This document shows positions 34,018 through 42,903 of a stretch of DNA of 64,000 bases, piece after piece. The stretch's first letter is position 1, and each line of letters starts with the position of its first letter. A model generated the notes under the pieces. It did not search any database and was not told the origin of the DNA. It worked only from the letters and a program-made list of their open reading frames with translations. Made by a program: the position numbers and the translations under genes. The stretch lies in the NCBI RefSeq assembly GCF_040645615.1, contig NZ_JBEYYO010000017.1, forward strand, positions 1 through 64,000. Direction: 5' to 3'. This DNA comes from Glycomyces sp040645615 (GTDB lineage: Bacteria > Actinomycetota > Actinomycetes > Mycobacteriales > Micromonosporaceae).

Positions 34018-34413
34018 TCACTTCCCGGCGAGCACGTCGAGGTAGTGCTGGTTGAACATGACGCCGAGGACGTTCCCGAACGGGTCGACCACCGAAGCGG
34101 TCTCGAATCCGGGGCCGCGCACGGTCTTCGGCTCGTACTCTTTGGCTCCCATGGCGATCAGGCGCTCGAGGGTCGCGTCGAGGTCGTCGACGTGCCAGTA
34201 CACGAACTGGCGGCCCGGCGCCCCGGCCAGGTCGTGGGTGGCCCAGTCGCCCTGGACGATGCCGAGTTCGTGCCGGTAGTCGCCGATGCGGAACTCGATG
34301 TACCCGCCGGGCACCTCGAAGTAGGGCGGTTCGCCCACGAGCGCTGAGTACCAGGCCTTGGCGGCCTCCAGGTCCTGGGCGTAATAGCTGACGGTGGCGA
34401 ATCCTCGCAACAT
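34018..34413 (-). CDS. VOC-family (glyoxalase-like) protein
   Basis: A 131-residue vicinal-oxygen-chelate fold protein with two beta-alpha-beta-beta-beta halves. It begins FATVSYYAQDLEAAKAWYSA and ends SVVDPFGNVLGVMFNQHYLD, the usual module. Candidate metal ligands include HELGIV, the His in QFVYWHVDD and a late acidic residue. GAGGAG precedes the ATG at 34413. It is divergent from a WYL regulator with a perfect palindrome between them, suggesting it is that regulator's target. Its enzymatic role, such as resistance or dioxygenase, is unknown. Confidence 0.82.
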   Translation of the reverse strand: MLRGFATVSYYAQDLEAAKAWYSALVGEPPYFEVPGGYIEFRIGDYRHELGIVQGDWATHDLAGAPGRQFVYWHVDDLDATLERLIAMGAKEYEPKTVRGPGFETASVVDPFGNVLGVMFNQHYLDVLAGK

Positions 34414-34453
34414 GATGTCTCCTCGTTCGTCGATGAACCCCACGCTATGACCC

Positions 34454-34478
34454 ATTGCGGAAGATCGGCTTCCGCAAT
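34454..34478. promoter_or_regulatory. Perfect inverted repeat between VOC and WYL regulator genes
   Basis: Ten-base arms ATTGCGGAAG and CTTCCGCAAT are separated by ATCGG. The site is 18 bases before the regulator start and 40 bases before the divergent VOC start. A likely operator for the WYL protein, controlling both genes. Confidence 0.72.
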
Positions 34479-34496
34479 GCGTGGGAGTATCGAGAA

Positions 34497-35459
34497 ATGT
34501 TGGAGACCTCCGCGCGCCTGCTTCGCGTGCTTACGCTGCTTCAAGCGCAACGCGACTGGACCGGCGCGGATCTGGCCGAGCGCTTGGACGTGAGCACGCG
34601 GACCGTCCGCAGCGACATCGACCGGCTCCGCCGCCTCGGCTACCGCGTGCGGTCGACGACCGGTAGCGCCGGCGGGTATCGCTTGGAGGCCGGGAACGAG
34701 CTGCCGCCACTGCTTCTGGACGACGACGAGGCGGTGGCCGTGGCGGTGGGCCTGCGCGCCGCGGCTTCCGGTTCGGTGTCCGGCATCGAGGAGACCTCGT
34801 TGCGGGCCTTGCTGAAACTGGAGCAGACGATGCCTTCTCGCCTGCGTCGCCGCATCGACGTGCTCCGCACGGCCACGGTCGCCGCGGCCGCCACCGGGCC
34901 CACGGTCGACTCCGCGCTCCTGACCGCGATCGCCGACGCGGTGCACCGCAACGAGCAACTGCGGTTTGACTACCGCGACCGGACCGGCGACCCTTCGCGC
35001 CGCCGTGCCGACCCGCACCGCCTCGTCTACGTCGGCCGCCGCTGGTACCTCCTCGCGTGGGACGCCGACCGAGCAGACTGGCGCACCTTCCGCGCCGACC
35101 GCATTGACCTCCGCACCCCGAACGGCCCCAGGTTCACCCCACGCGAGCCCCCGGAAACTGCGGTCGACCACGTCCTCCGCGGCCTGGGCCAAGCGGCCTG
35201 GAAACACCAGGCCCGCATCCACTTCGCCGCCCCGGCCGAACGCGTGGCCGAACTCCTGCCGCCGGGCAGCGGCTCGGTCGAGTCCTCCGGACCGGACTCG
35301 TGTGTATTCGACACCGGTACCGATTCCCTGGCCGATCTGGCGTTCTACGTGGCCAGGCTCGACCTGCCGTTCACGGTCGAACACCCGCCCGAACTGCGCC
35401 GAGAACTCCGCGCCCTGGCCGAGCGCTTCAACGCAGCCGGAACGGACCCGGCGACCTGA
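34497..35459 (+). CDS. WYL-domain transcriptional regulator (YafY/DeoR-like)
   Basis: A 320-residue regulator. An N-terminal helix-turn-helix of the HTH_11 type (DWTGADLAERLDVSTRTVRS and SDIDRLRRLGYRV) is followed by the WYL ligand-sensing domain. That domain holds HRLVYVGRRWYLLAWD, FRADRIDL and a C-terminal WCX extension. WYL domains bind ligands such as nucleotides and often repress a divergent gene. The ATG at 34497 was chosen because it directly precedes the conserved LETSARLLRVLTLLQ start; the longer upstream frame would run through the palindromic operator. Confidence 0.88.
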   Translation: MLETSARLLRVLTLLQAQRDWTGADLAERLDVSTRTVRSDIDRLRRLGYRVRSTTGSAGGYRLEAGNELPPLLLDDDEAVAVAVGLRAAASGSVSGIEETSLRALLKLEQTMPSRLRRRIDVLRTATVAAAATGPTVDSALLTAIADAVHRNEQLRFDYRDRTGDPSRRRADPHRLVYVGRRWYLLAWDADRADWRTFRADRIDLRTPNGPRFTPREPPETAVDHVLRGLGQAAWKHQARIHFAAPAERVAELLPPGSGSVESSGPDSCVFDTGTDSLADLAFYVARLDLPFTVEHPPELRRELRALAERFNAAGTDPAT

Positions 35460-35470
35460 CTCCACTTGTC

Positions 35471-35710
35471 GGCGGCGACAACGGGGTGAGTGGATGGGTG
35501 GGTGGGATCTGCGGCTGTCCGGCGCGACTGGGCGCGGGTCTTTGGCGGCGACAACAAGGTAAGTGACCGGGCGGGGTGGGATCTGTGGCTTTCCGGTCTG
35601 GTTGGGTGCGGGTCTTTTTGGCGGCGACAACGAGGTGTGAGGTCGGGCGGGGCTGGGTTTGCGGCTTCCCTGCCCGGGTTGGGCCCGGGCCCCGGGGTGG
35701 GTTGGTTTTG
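35471..35710 (+). repeat. Left arm: three tandem 73-76 bp repeats beside the HNH gene
   Basis: The 12-base core GGCGGCGACAAC recurs at 35471-35482, 35544-35555 and 35620-35631 (periods 73 and 76). Between cores the sequence is also conserved: a GGTGAGTG-like start, then CGGGCGGGGTGGGATCTG, then GGCT-TCCGG and TGGGTGCGGGTCTTT just before the next core. The third copy degrades toward the HNH gene. No gene is supported here. The mirror-image arm lies at 37335-37564, and each arm reads toward the gene. Confidence 0.85.
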
Positions 35711-35732
35711 GGCATGCTGGTGCCCCAGGCTG

Positions 35733-37223
35733 TTAGGCCTGTTGTTTGGTGGTGGGGGTGGTGAAGCGTTCGCGACATCGCGCTTTCGCTTTCTTGAGAG
35801 CAGCATGTGCTCGTTCCCTTGAGACCGCTTCAGCTCTGGCGTCCAGGTCGGGTTTCATGGTCTGCGGCCATTCGGTTCGGTAGAGGCCAGTCGGGAACAC
35901 ATCCCAGTCGGAGTCTTGGTTCTCCGCGTCGATGTCACGATCGGTGCGCCAATCCTCGCAACCACAATCGCTCTGACCGGTCGCGCCTTGCTTGGCGGCG
36001 GTGCCGGTGTCGTGGTCGTGGTGGGTGATGAGTGCTTGGCCGGGGCCGGTTTTCTCGACCGTCCAGCCTTGGGTGTGGATCCGCCCGTGATGGAACCGGC
36101 ATAGCAGGATCAGGTTGTCGGCGGTGGTGTCGCCGCCGTCGGCCCAGTGTTGGATGTGGTGGGCTTCGGTCCAGGCGATCGGCCGGTTGCAGCCGTACCA
36201 AGCACAGCCACCCTGTTGTTCAAGCTCGAGCTTGCGGCGCAACGCAACATTGGGGAGGCGGGCGGCCCTGCCGAGTTCGATCGCTTCACCAGTCTGGTAG
36301 TTGAACACCGAGGGAATGACCCCGGCTTCGCACGCCAACAGGCGGGCCTGAGCGACCGAGACCGGCTTCCCTTCCAAGGTCGGCACCCGGTCAGTGTCCT
36401 TGCCCTGCAACGTCTCAATATCGACCGCGAGGTCGAGGGTCGCGGTGTGGCCGTGGCGCTTCGCTGCTTCGGGGCTGGTGCCGTAGCCGGACAGGAGTTG
36501 GTGCAAGGCCTCGGCATCCCGGTTCGCCTTCGCCGGCAGCACACCCTCGGCATCGGTCTCATCCTGCCTCGGGGGCGGGCAGGCGGTCTTCAAGTACTTG
36601 TCGAGCAGCCGCCCGGTCTCATCGGCGAGCTCTCCTGAGAGCGACCACATGCCGTTGCCCTGCTCAGTGAGTTCGATCCATTGCAGGGACTGCTCCCCAA
36701 GGGTTTCGAGCAGCTCGGTCTCCTCTGCCAGGTGCGCGGCCAATTCATCGAGATGCCGCTGGAGGTCCTTGAACGGGGCGTGCGCGCAGTACTGGGCGAT
36801 GAGGTGTTCAGGGGTGGCGCACTGGACCTCAGCGTTGAAGGGGGAGGTGACCGGGGCGCGGAAGGGGGTGCGGGCGAACAAGCGCATGGCAGGGGTCCGG
36901 TCGAGTTGGCGGACTGCGAACGCCACTTGATCAATCCTCGCCCTGCCAGCAGTGGCTGTCTCAGACAAGACTGCGAACTTCCGCGACAGCCGGGCGATCG
37001 CGGCAATGTCGGCGGCAGTGCGGGTGTGGAAGTCGAACTTCGCGCAGAGCCAATCCCGCAGCCCGGAGTATCCGTCGACATCGCGGTGGATTTTCCAGGC
37101 TTGGGCTTCGATCACCGCCGACAAGACACGGGCATGGGAATCGTTGATCAGCGAAGCGGCGTCATCGAGGAGCGTGTGGATGGCAGTGGACTTCTCCGTG
37201 CGGGTCACAGTATCGGTTGCCAT
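35733..37223 (-). CDS. DUF222 / HNH endonuclease-domain protein (13E12 repeat family)
   Basis: A 496-residue protein. The N-terminal DUF222 part includes DAASLINDSHARVLSAVIEA and GLRDWLCAKFDFHTRTAADI. Near the C-terminus lies an HNH nuclease motif: CAWYGCNRPIAWTEAHHIQH, then WADGGDTTADNLILLCRFHH with the final HGRIHTQGW. The histidines, central Asn and closing His are all present, so the nuclease looks intact. GAGGAGG lies 8 bases before the ATG at 37223. Family members (13E12/REP13E12 in mycobacteria) are multicopy and variable between strains, suggesting mobility. Base composition is visibly less GC-rich than neighbouring genes, and the gene is bracketed by inverted repeat arms. Confidence 0.88.
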   Translation of the reverse strand: MATDTVTRTEKSTAIHTLLDDAASLINDSHARVLSAVIEAQAWKIHRDVDGYSGLRDWLCAKFDFHTRTAADIAAIARLSRKFAVLSETATAGRARIDQVAFAVRQLDRTPAMRLFARTPFRAPVTSPFNAEVQCATPEHLIAQYCAHAPFKDLQRHLDELAAHLAEETELLETLGEQSLQWIELTEQGNGMWSLSGELADETGRLLDKYLKTACPPPRQDETDAEGVLPAKANRDAEALHQLLSGYGTSPEAAKRHGHTATLDLAVDIETLQGKDTDRVPTLEGKPVSVAQARLLACEAGVIPSVFNYQTGEAIELGRAARLPNVALRRKLELEQQGGCAWYGCNRPIAWTEAHHIQHWADGGDTTADNLILLCRFHHGRIHTQGWTVEKTGPGQALITHHDHDTGTAAKQGATGQSDCGCEDWRTDRDIDAENQDSDWDVFPTGLYRTEWPQTMKPDLDARAEAVSRERAHAALKKAKARCRERFTTPTTKQQA

Positions 37224-37334
37224 CGGGAACACCTCCTCAAACAAGATCGTGGTTTTCGCTTCCTTGTACTGGTTCAATGATAGAACCACCCAGACGCACT
37301 GTCATCACCCACAAGGGGAAAGATTATTCATATT

Positions 37335-37564
37335 CCCAGGTCACAGCCCCCGCCGCGCCGCGAACGGGCCCGGCAACGCAAACCAACCCCAGGCCCCGCC
37401 CACCCTTTTGTCGCCGCCGCCTGAACCTCAACCCAAACGAACCCGGCCACGAAAACCAACCCCAGCCGCCGCCCACCTCGTTGTCGCCGCCAAAAACCCG
37501 CACCCACCCGCCGCAGAAAGCCGAGCACCAACCAGAACCGGCCCCACGCCCCGTTGTCGCCGCC
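37335..37564 (-). repeat. Right arm: three tandem 73 bp repeats in inverted orientation
   Basis: The inverse core GTTGTCGCCGCC is found at 37480-37491 and 37553-37564, with a one-mismatch copy (TTTGTCGCCGCC) at 37407-37418. The spacing is exactly 73 bases twice. Read on the minus strand, TGGGTGCGGGTTTTT precedes the core just as TGGGTGCGGGTCTTT does in the left arm. The three units lie between the start of the HNH gene and the end of the AfsR-like gene. No gene is supported in 37224-37597. Confidence 0.85.
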
Positions 37565-37597
37565 GTCTGAACCCCGACCCGATCCGGCCCGGCAGGT

Positions 37598-40500
37598 CTA
37601 GACGGTGTGTTCGGCTCTTGCTTCGGCTGCCAGGGCGGCGATGCCCTCTTCTTTGAGGAGTTTCCTGCCCTGTTCCTGGCCGGCTTCGAGGGCCTCTGTG
37701 CCGATTGCTTCGGCGATGCTTTCGCTGATGCGGTCGACGTCGAAGCGTTCGCCTTGGGGGAGTGGGACTCCGGCCCTGATGCGGATTGCGGCCGCGCCTC
37801 CGATGAGGCGGGCTGCCGATTCCGGTTCGGTGCGCATTCTCGCGCCCGCGATGCCTTCAAGCGCCAGCGCCACCGCTCGATCATCAAGGTGCGCGTCGAG
37901 TGCGGCCGCGAGTGCTCGCAGGTGGTGCTGGTACGCGGCCGCGTCGTCACCCCTCAGTTCGGCCACGAAGCCGAGCTCGTCTTCGATCATCGCCACCGCC
38001 ACTTGGAGGACCTGCGGTCCCGTGACCCATTCGAGCCAGTAGCGGCCCGCGCGCTCGGCCTCGTCGAGGCGGCCGAGGCGGCGGTTCACGAGCATGAGGC
38101 CCAGCGCGGCGAACATCTCGCAGAAGCCGACCGACAGCTCCTTGGCCATCGCGTACGCCCTGGTGTGGAGTTCGACGGAGGCTTCGAGGTCCCCGCGCAG
38201 CATCTCGACCCGGCCGAGCCTGGAGAGCCGGTAGGACAGCTCCATGCGCAGCCCCAGACCCTCGGCCAGCGCGAGCCCTTCGAGGTTCTGCCTGCGGGCC
38301 TCCTCGTAGTCGCCGGTGCTCTCGGCGTGCACCGCGAGGCATTCGATCGCTTGGAGCTCGCCCCAGGCGTCGCCGAGTTCGGCGAAGGCCGCGCGGCCCC
38401 TTTCGGCGCTGACCTTCGCTTCGGCGAGGTCGCCGCGGATGATCGCGAACCAGGCCATGGAGCTGTCGGCCGCGGCGGTGCCCCACGCGTCGCCCACGGA
38501 TGCGAAGTATTCGCCGCTGGAGGCCGCGTACCGCTCGGCTTCGCGGTCGTTGTGGACGCCGATCTGGGTGAGCGAGAGGAACAGTTCGCCGAGGGCCCGG
38601 TCCTCGGGGTCGGTGATCTCCTCCAGGTGTTTGGGGGCCTCTTCGAGGTTGCGGCCGGTCATCGAGGTGCCCATCGCCTTGAAGCAGGCCCGCCAGAACC
38701 GGCCGCTGGCGCGCAGCTCGTCGGGGGCGGGTCCGTCGACGGCGAGCGCGGTGTCCAGGGCCCGGACGGCTTCGAGGGGGCTGCCGCGTAGGAACCGGAA
38801 CCAGGTGAGCTGCAACGCCAGTTCCAGCGCCAGGACGGCGTCGCCGCAGCGGGCGGCGGTGCTGAGGGCGATCTGGAAGTTCGCGGCGTCGGCTTCGAGG
38901 CGGCGGAGCCAGCGCCGCTGGTCGGGGCCGCGCAGCCCGTCGGCGGAGGCGGTGGCGATCGCGGTGAAGTGGCGGCGGTGGCGTTCGGTGATCTCGTCGA
39001 GTTCCCCGCCGTCGTCCAGGTGTTCGCGACTGTAGGCCGCGACGGAGTCCAGGAGCCGGTAGCGGCGCTCAGGTTCCTCGGTGACCTGCACGAGCGAGCG
39101 GTCGACGAGGTTGGCGAGCGCTTCGATCGCGTCGGTCTCGGCGATGTCGCCTTCGCACAGGGCCAGGACGGTGTCGAGTGATGCCGAGGCGGCCACCGAG
39201 AGGCGGCCGAGCACGAGCTGCTCGTCGGGGCCCAGGAGCCGCCAGCTCCAGTCGATGACGGCCCGCAGGGTGCGCTGCCTGGGTGGCAGGCCGCGGGCCT
39301 CGACGTTGAGGAGCCGGTCGGCGAGTTGGCGTTCCAATGCCTCCACGCCGAGGGCGGGGACCCGGGTGGCGGCGAGTTCCAGGGCCAGCGGGAGGCCGTC
39401 GAGGCGGTCGCACAGGGCGGCGACGCTGGCCGCGTTCGCTTCGGTGACCGCGAATCCGGGCTGCGCGGCGGCGACGCGGGTCGCGAAGAGCCGCACGGCG
39501 TCTGGGGCGTCGAGCGGTTCGACCGGGACGACCTGCTCGCCGAGGACGCGGAGCGGTTCGCGGCTGGTGGCGAGGACCCGCACTTCGGGCGCGTCGGCGA
39601 GGATGCGGGCGCACAGGTCGGCGGCTCCGGCGATGAGGTGCTCGCAGTTGTCGACGACCAGGAGCACGCGCTTGTCGGCGAGTGCGGCGCGCAGGACCGC
39701 GAACGGGTCGCCCGCGGGTCTGGCGGCGTGCGGGCCCACGCTGTGCAGGCCCATGGTCTCGGCGGCGACGGCCGCGAGTCTGGTGGCGTCGGCGTCCGCG
39801 TCGAACCCGGCGAGCTCGACGATCCAGGCCCCGTCGTCGGCCCAGGCGGTGGCCGCGGCGGTCGCCAGGCGGGTCTTGCCGACGCCGCCGGGCCCGGTGA
39901 GGGTCACCAACCGGTTGCGGTCCAACAGGTCGCACACTCTGGACGCGGCGCCGTCGCGGCCGATGAGCGGGGTGAGCCGGGCCGGGAGGTTCCCGCGCAC
40001 GGGGGCGGGCGGGGTGAGCGACTCGTCTTGGCGGAGCATCGCCTGGTGGAGTTCGCGCAGGGCGCGGCCGGGTTCGAGCCCGGATTCGGCGAGGCGGTCG
40101 CGCAGTTCCCGGTAGCTCGCGAGGGCCTCGCCTTGGCGCCCGGCGTGGTAGAGCGCCTTCATGTGGATCGCGCGCAGGCCTTCGCGCAGCGGATGCGCCT
40201 CCAGCAGCGCGGCCGCTTCGGCGAGTGCGCTGTGGCAGCGCCCCAACGCGAGGTGCGCTTCGAGCAGGTCTTCGGACGCGGCCAGTCGCAGCGTCTCCAG
40301 CCGCGCGGCCTCGGCCGCGAGAACGTCGTACTCGGCCAGTGCCGGGCCGCGCCACAGTTCCAGGGCCGCTTGGAGCAGCCCGACCCGCTCGGCCGCCTCG
40401 GTGCCTTCCGCCCGGGCCACGAGCGCCTCGAACCGTCCCGCGTCCACTTGGGACGCAGTGGCGTCCAACCGGTATCGGTCGTCTTCTCTGACGACGAGCG

Positions 40501-40732
40501 CGCCGTCGCCCAGGGCCCGCCGCAGCTGCGAGACCTTGGTCTGGAGCGCCGCGCGGGGATCGGCCGGGGCCTTCTCGCCCCACAGGTCCTCGACCAGCCG
40601 GTCGACCGGCACCGCCCGGCCGGGCTCGACCAGGAGCCGCGCCAGCAGCGCCCGGACCTTCCGCTCCGGCACCGGGCGTACCTCGCCGTCCCCCGCCCGC
40701 ACTTCCAGCGGCCCCAGAATCCCGTAGCGCAC
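37598..40732 (-). CDS. AfsR/SARP-type regulator (BTAD, NB-ARC ATPase and TPR)
   Basis: A 1044-residue regulator. Residues 1-90 form an OmpR-like winged helix (RYGILGPLEVRAGDGEVRPV and DPRAALQTKVSQLRRALGDG), and about 95-245 the bacterial transcription activator domain. An NB-ARC/STAND ATPase follows with Walker A TGPGGVGKT, VLLVVDNCEHL and LATSREPLRVLGEQ. The last 400 residues are helical repeats of TPR type. Such proteins switch on secondary metabolism or export genes after ATP-dependent activation. GTG start. Its promoter faces that of the MFS exporter at 40841, 108 bases away, so that gene is a likely target. No biosynthetic cluster is visible nearby. Confidence 0.88.
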   Translation of the reverse strand: MRYGILGPLEVRAGDGEVRPVPERKVRALLARLLVEPGRAVPVDRLVEDLWGEKAPADPRAALQTKVSQLRRALGDGALVVREDDRYRLDATASQVDAGRFEALVARAEGTEAAERVGLLQAALELWRGPALAEYDVLAAEAARLETLRLAASEDLLEAHLALGRCHSALAEAAALLEAHPLREGLRAIHMKALYHAGRQGEALASYRELRDRLAESGLEPGRALRELHQAMLRQDESLTPPAPVRGNLPARLTPLIGRDGAASRVCDLLDRNRLVTLTGPGGVGKTRLATAAATAWADDGAWIVELAGFDADADATRLAAVAAETMGLHSVGPHAARPAGDPFAVLRAALADKRVLLVVDNCEHLIAGAADLCARILADAPEVRVLATSREPLRVLGEQVVPVEPLDAPDAVRLFATRVAAAQPGFAVTEANAASVAALCDRLDGLPLALELAATRVPALGVEALERQLADRLLNVEARGLPPRQRTLRAVIDWSWRLLGPDEQLVLGRLSVAASASLDTVLALCEGDIAETDAIEALANLVDRSLVQVTEEPERRYRLLDSVAAYSREHLDDGGELDEITERHRRHFTAIATASADGLRGPDQRRWLRRLEADAANFQIALSTAARCGDAVLALELALQLTWFRFLRGSPLEAVRALDTALAVDGPAPDELRASGRFWRACFKAMGTSMTGRNLEEAPKHLEEITDPEDRALGELFLSLTQIGVHNDREAERYAASSGEYFASVGDAWGTAAADSSMAWFAIIRGDLAEAKVSAERGRAAFAELGDAWGELQAIECLAVHAESTGDYEEARRQNLEGLALAEGLGLRMELSYRLSRLGRVEMLRGDLEASVELHTRAYAMAKELSVGFCEMFAALGLMLVNRRLGRLDEAERAGRYWLEWVTGPQVLQVAVAMIEDELGFVAELRGDDAAAYQHHLRALAAALDAHLDDRAVALALEGIAGARMRTEPESAARLIGGAAAIRIRAGVPLPQGERFDVDRISESIAEAIGTEALEAGQEQGRKLLKEEGIAALAAEARAEHTV

Positions 40733-40840
40733 CGGACAACTCTATCCGCGCCCACCGACAGGACCCGAAGCGTTCCGTGAGCGAACCGAAAGCGCGGCGC
40801 GGATGCTGGGCACCGCAAGGAGAATGGAACGGAGACCCAC

Positions 40841-42364
40841 ATGACCGCCATCGATGCGGACGCCCCGGCCAAGGCCGGCCCCAAGGAATGGGCCGGCCTG
40901 GCCGTACTCGCCCTACCGGTGCTGCTGCTCGCGCTCGACTTGAACGTGCTGCACCTCGCCGCCCCGGCGCTCAGCGCCGACCTTCAGCCCTCCAGCACCC
41001 AGCTGCTGTGGATCCTCGACGTCTACGGCTTCATGGTCGCCGGGTTCCTGGTCACCATGGGCACGCTCGGCGACCGGATCGGCCGCCGCAAACTGCTCCT
41101 GATCGGAGCGTCGGCCTTCGCCGCCGCCTCCGTGATCGCCGCCTACGCGCCCACGGCCGAGGCGCTCATCGCCGCCCGCGCGCTCCTGGGCGTCGCCGGA
41201 GCCACCCTCATGCCCTCCACGCTGGGGCTCATCAGCAACATGTTCCCCGACCCGAAGCAGCGCGCCACCGCGATCGGGGTGTGGATCATGTCGTTCGTGG
41301 TGGGCTCGGCGATCGGCCCGATCGTCGGCGGCCTGCTCCTGGAGCACTTCTGGTGGGGCTCGGTGTTCCTCATGGCCGTGCCGGTCATGGCCCTGCTCCT
41401 GGCCACCGGCCCGGTCCTGCTGCCCGAGCACCGCGACGCCGCGGCCGGGCGCCTGGACTTCCTCAGCGCCCTCCAGGCGCTGGTCGCGATGCTCCTGGTC
41501 GTCTACGCGGTCAAGGAGTTCGCGAAGGACGGCGTCGAGGTCCTCACCGGGGCCGCGCTCGTGGTCGGCCTCGCGGTCGGCGCGCTGTTCCTGCGCCGCC
41601 AGAAGCGCCTGAAGGACCCGCTGGTCGACCTCAAGCTGTTCCGCAACCGCGGCTTCGGCGCGGCCCTGGCCGTGCTCCTGCTGGTCATGGCTGGCATGGG
41701 CGGCACCATGATGCTGTTCGTGCAGTACCTCCAGCTTGTCGAGGGCCTCACTGCGTTCGAGAGCGGCCTGTGGATGCTCCCGGCCGTGGCCGCGAGCATC
41801 CTCGCCTCGATCCTGGCCCCGATCCTGGCGCATAAGATCAAGCCTGCGACGCTCATCGGCGGCGGGCTCCTGGTCTCAGGCGTCGGCCTGGCCTGCTTCA
41901 CGCAGGTCGAGGCCACCGGCAGTGTCGTCCTGCTCATGGTGGGGTCGGTCTTCCTGTTCATCGGCCTGACCCCGGTGGCGGTGCTCGGCACCGACCTCGT
42001 GGTCGGCTCGGCACCCAAGGAGCGCTCCTCGTCGGCCGCGTCGCTCTCGGAGACCTCCTCCGAACTCGGCTCGGCCCTGTCGATCGCGCTCATCGGCTCG
42101 GTGGTCACCGCCGTCTACACCGGACAGATGGCCGAGGCGGCGCTGGCCGACTCGGTGCCCGAAGCGGCCCGCGACAACCTGGCCGCGGCCGTGACGGTGG
42201 CCGAGCACCTGCCCGAAGGCGACGCGGCCGCGATGCTGGACGCGGGCCGCGAGGCCTTCACCTCCGCGCTGAACATCGGCGCCCTGGCCGCGGCAGGGGT
42301 CCTGGCGGTGGCGTTCGCGCTCACCGTGGTCGGCCTGCGCCGCGTCCCCAAACTGGGGGACTAG
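40841..42364 (+). CDS. MFS multidrug exporter, DHA2 (14-TMS) family
   Basis: A 507-residue major facilitator with about 14 hydrophobic segments. The motif-A loop is GTLGDRIGRRKLLLIGASAF and motif C lies in VVGSAIGPIVGGLLLEHFWW, both marks of DHA2 proton antiporters of the QacA/EmrB type. The first span carries LDLNVLHLAAPAL (motif D1 relative). GGAG precedes the ATG by 7 bases. It likely exports a toxic cation or antibiotic. The divergent AfsR-like gene and the nearby convergent MarR gene are possible regulators. Confidence 0.9.
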   Translation: MTAIDADAPAKAGPKEWAGLAVLALPVLLLALDLNVLHLAAPALSADLQPSSTQLLWILDVYGFMVAGFLVTMGTLGDRIGRRKLLLIGASAFAAASVIAAYAPTAEALIAARALLGVAGATLMPSTLGLISNMFPDPKQRATAIGVWIMSFVVGSAIGPIVGGLLLEHFWWGSVFLMAVPVMALLLATGPVLLPEHRDAAAGRLDFLSALQALVAMLLVVYAVKEFAKDGVEVLTGAALVVGLAVGALFLRRQKRLKDPLVDLKLFRNRGFGAALAVLLLVMAGMGGTMMLFVQYLQLVEGLTAFESGLWMLPAVAASILASILAPILAHKIKPATLIGGGLLVSGVGLACFTQVEATGSVVLLMVGSVFLFIGLTPVAVLGTDLVVGSAPKERSSSAASLSETSSELGSALSIALIGSVVTAVYTGQMAEAALADSVPEAARDNLAAAVTVAEHLPEGDAAAMLDAGREAFTSALNIGALAAAGVLAVAFALTVVGLRRVPKLGD

Positions 42365-42367
42365 CCC

Positions 42368-42856
42368 TCAGTCCTCTTGTGCCGCAGTGAGTTTCGCGAG
42401 CAGCTCCCCGAGCTGCTCGCGTTCCTCTTTGCCCAGCGGTTCGAGGAGCCGCCGCTGGTTCTCCAGGTGGGCGGCGATGAGCCGGTCGGTGAGGGCCGCG
42501 CCTTCGGCGGTGAGGGCGATGCGGCGGCCGCGGGCGTCCTCATCGGCGACCGTGCGCTCGACCAGGCCGCGTTCTTCGAGGCGGTCGACGCGCTTGGTGA
42601 TCGCTCCGGTGGTCACGAGCACGGTGCGGCTGAGCTCCCCGGCCGACAGCGACGCTTCGCCGCAGCGGCGCAGGGCCGCGAGGACGTCGAAGTCCCCGTT
42701 CCCCAGCCCCGCCTCGGCGAACGGCGCGCGCAGCTTTCGGTCGAAGGCGTCGGTGAGGCGGAACATCCGGCCCACCACGAGCATCGGGGAGGCGTCGAGG
42801 TCGGGGCGCTGGCGGCCCCACTGCTGGACCATCGCGGCGACGGCGTCTGTCTGCAT
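42368..42856 (-). CDS. MarR-family transcriptional regulator
   Basis: A 162-residue winged-helix protein. The DNA-binding part reads ASLSAGELSRTVLVTTGAIT, then KRVDRLEERGLVERTVADED with the wing DARGRRIALTAEG, a clear MarR pattern. It is divergent from the Rv2466c-like/MFS gene pair; two palindromic sites lie between them. It should repress that pair and itself until a phenolic, electrophilic or oxidant signal releases it. Confidence 0.88.
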   Translation of the reverse strand: MQTDAVAAMVQQWGRQRPDLDASPMLVVGRMFRLTDAFDRKLRAPFAEAGLGNGDFDVLAALRRCGEASLSAGELSRTVLVTTGAITKRVDRLEERGLVERTVADEDARGRRIALTAEGAALTDRLIAAHLENQRRLLEPLGKEEREQLGELLAKLTAAQED

Positions 42857-42869
42857 ACTTGCATTATAG

Positions 42870-42903
42870 CTTCCGTGGAAGGTAATATGTCTTCCATGGA
42901 AGA
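42870..42903. promoter_or_regulatory. Two palindromic operators of the MarR regulator
   Basis: CTTCC-GT-GGAAG at 42870-42881 and TCTTCC-AT-GGAAGA at 42890-42903 share the arm CTTCC/GGAAG, with centres 21 bases (two helical turns) apart. The first overlaps the ribosome-binding site of the divergent gene and the second its start codon, so bound MarR would block expression directly. Confidence 0.7.

Noticed and set aside
35471..35710. CRISPR array
   Set aside because: The repeats are 73-76 bases in tandem with no unique spacers, only three units, and no cas genes nearby.
37224..37597. Short open frames with Pro/Arg-rich repeats in the right repeat arm
   Set aside because: They exist in several frames only because the DNA repeat has a long GC-rich period; there is no ribosome-binding site or family resemblance.
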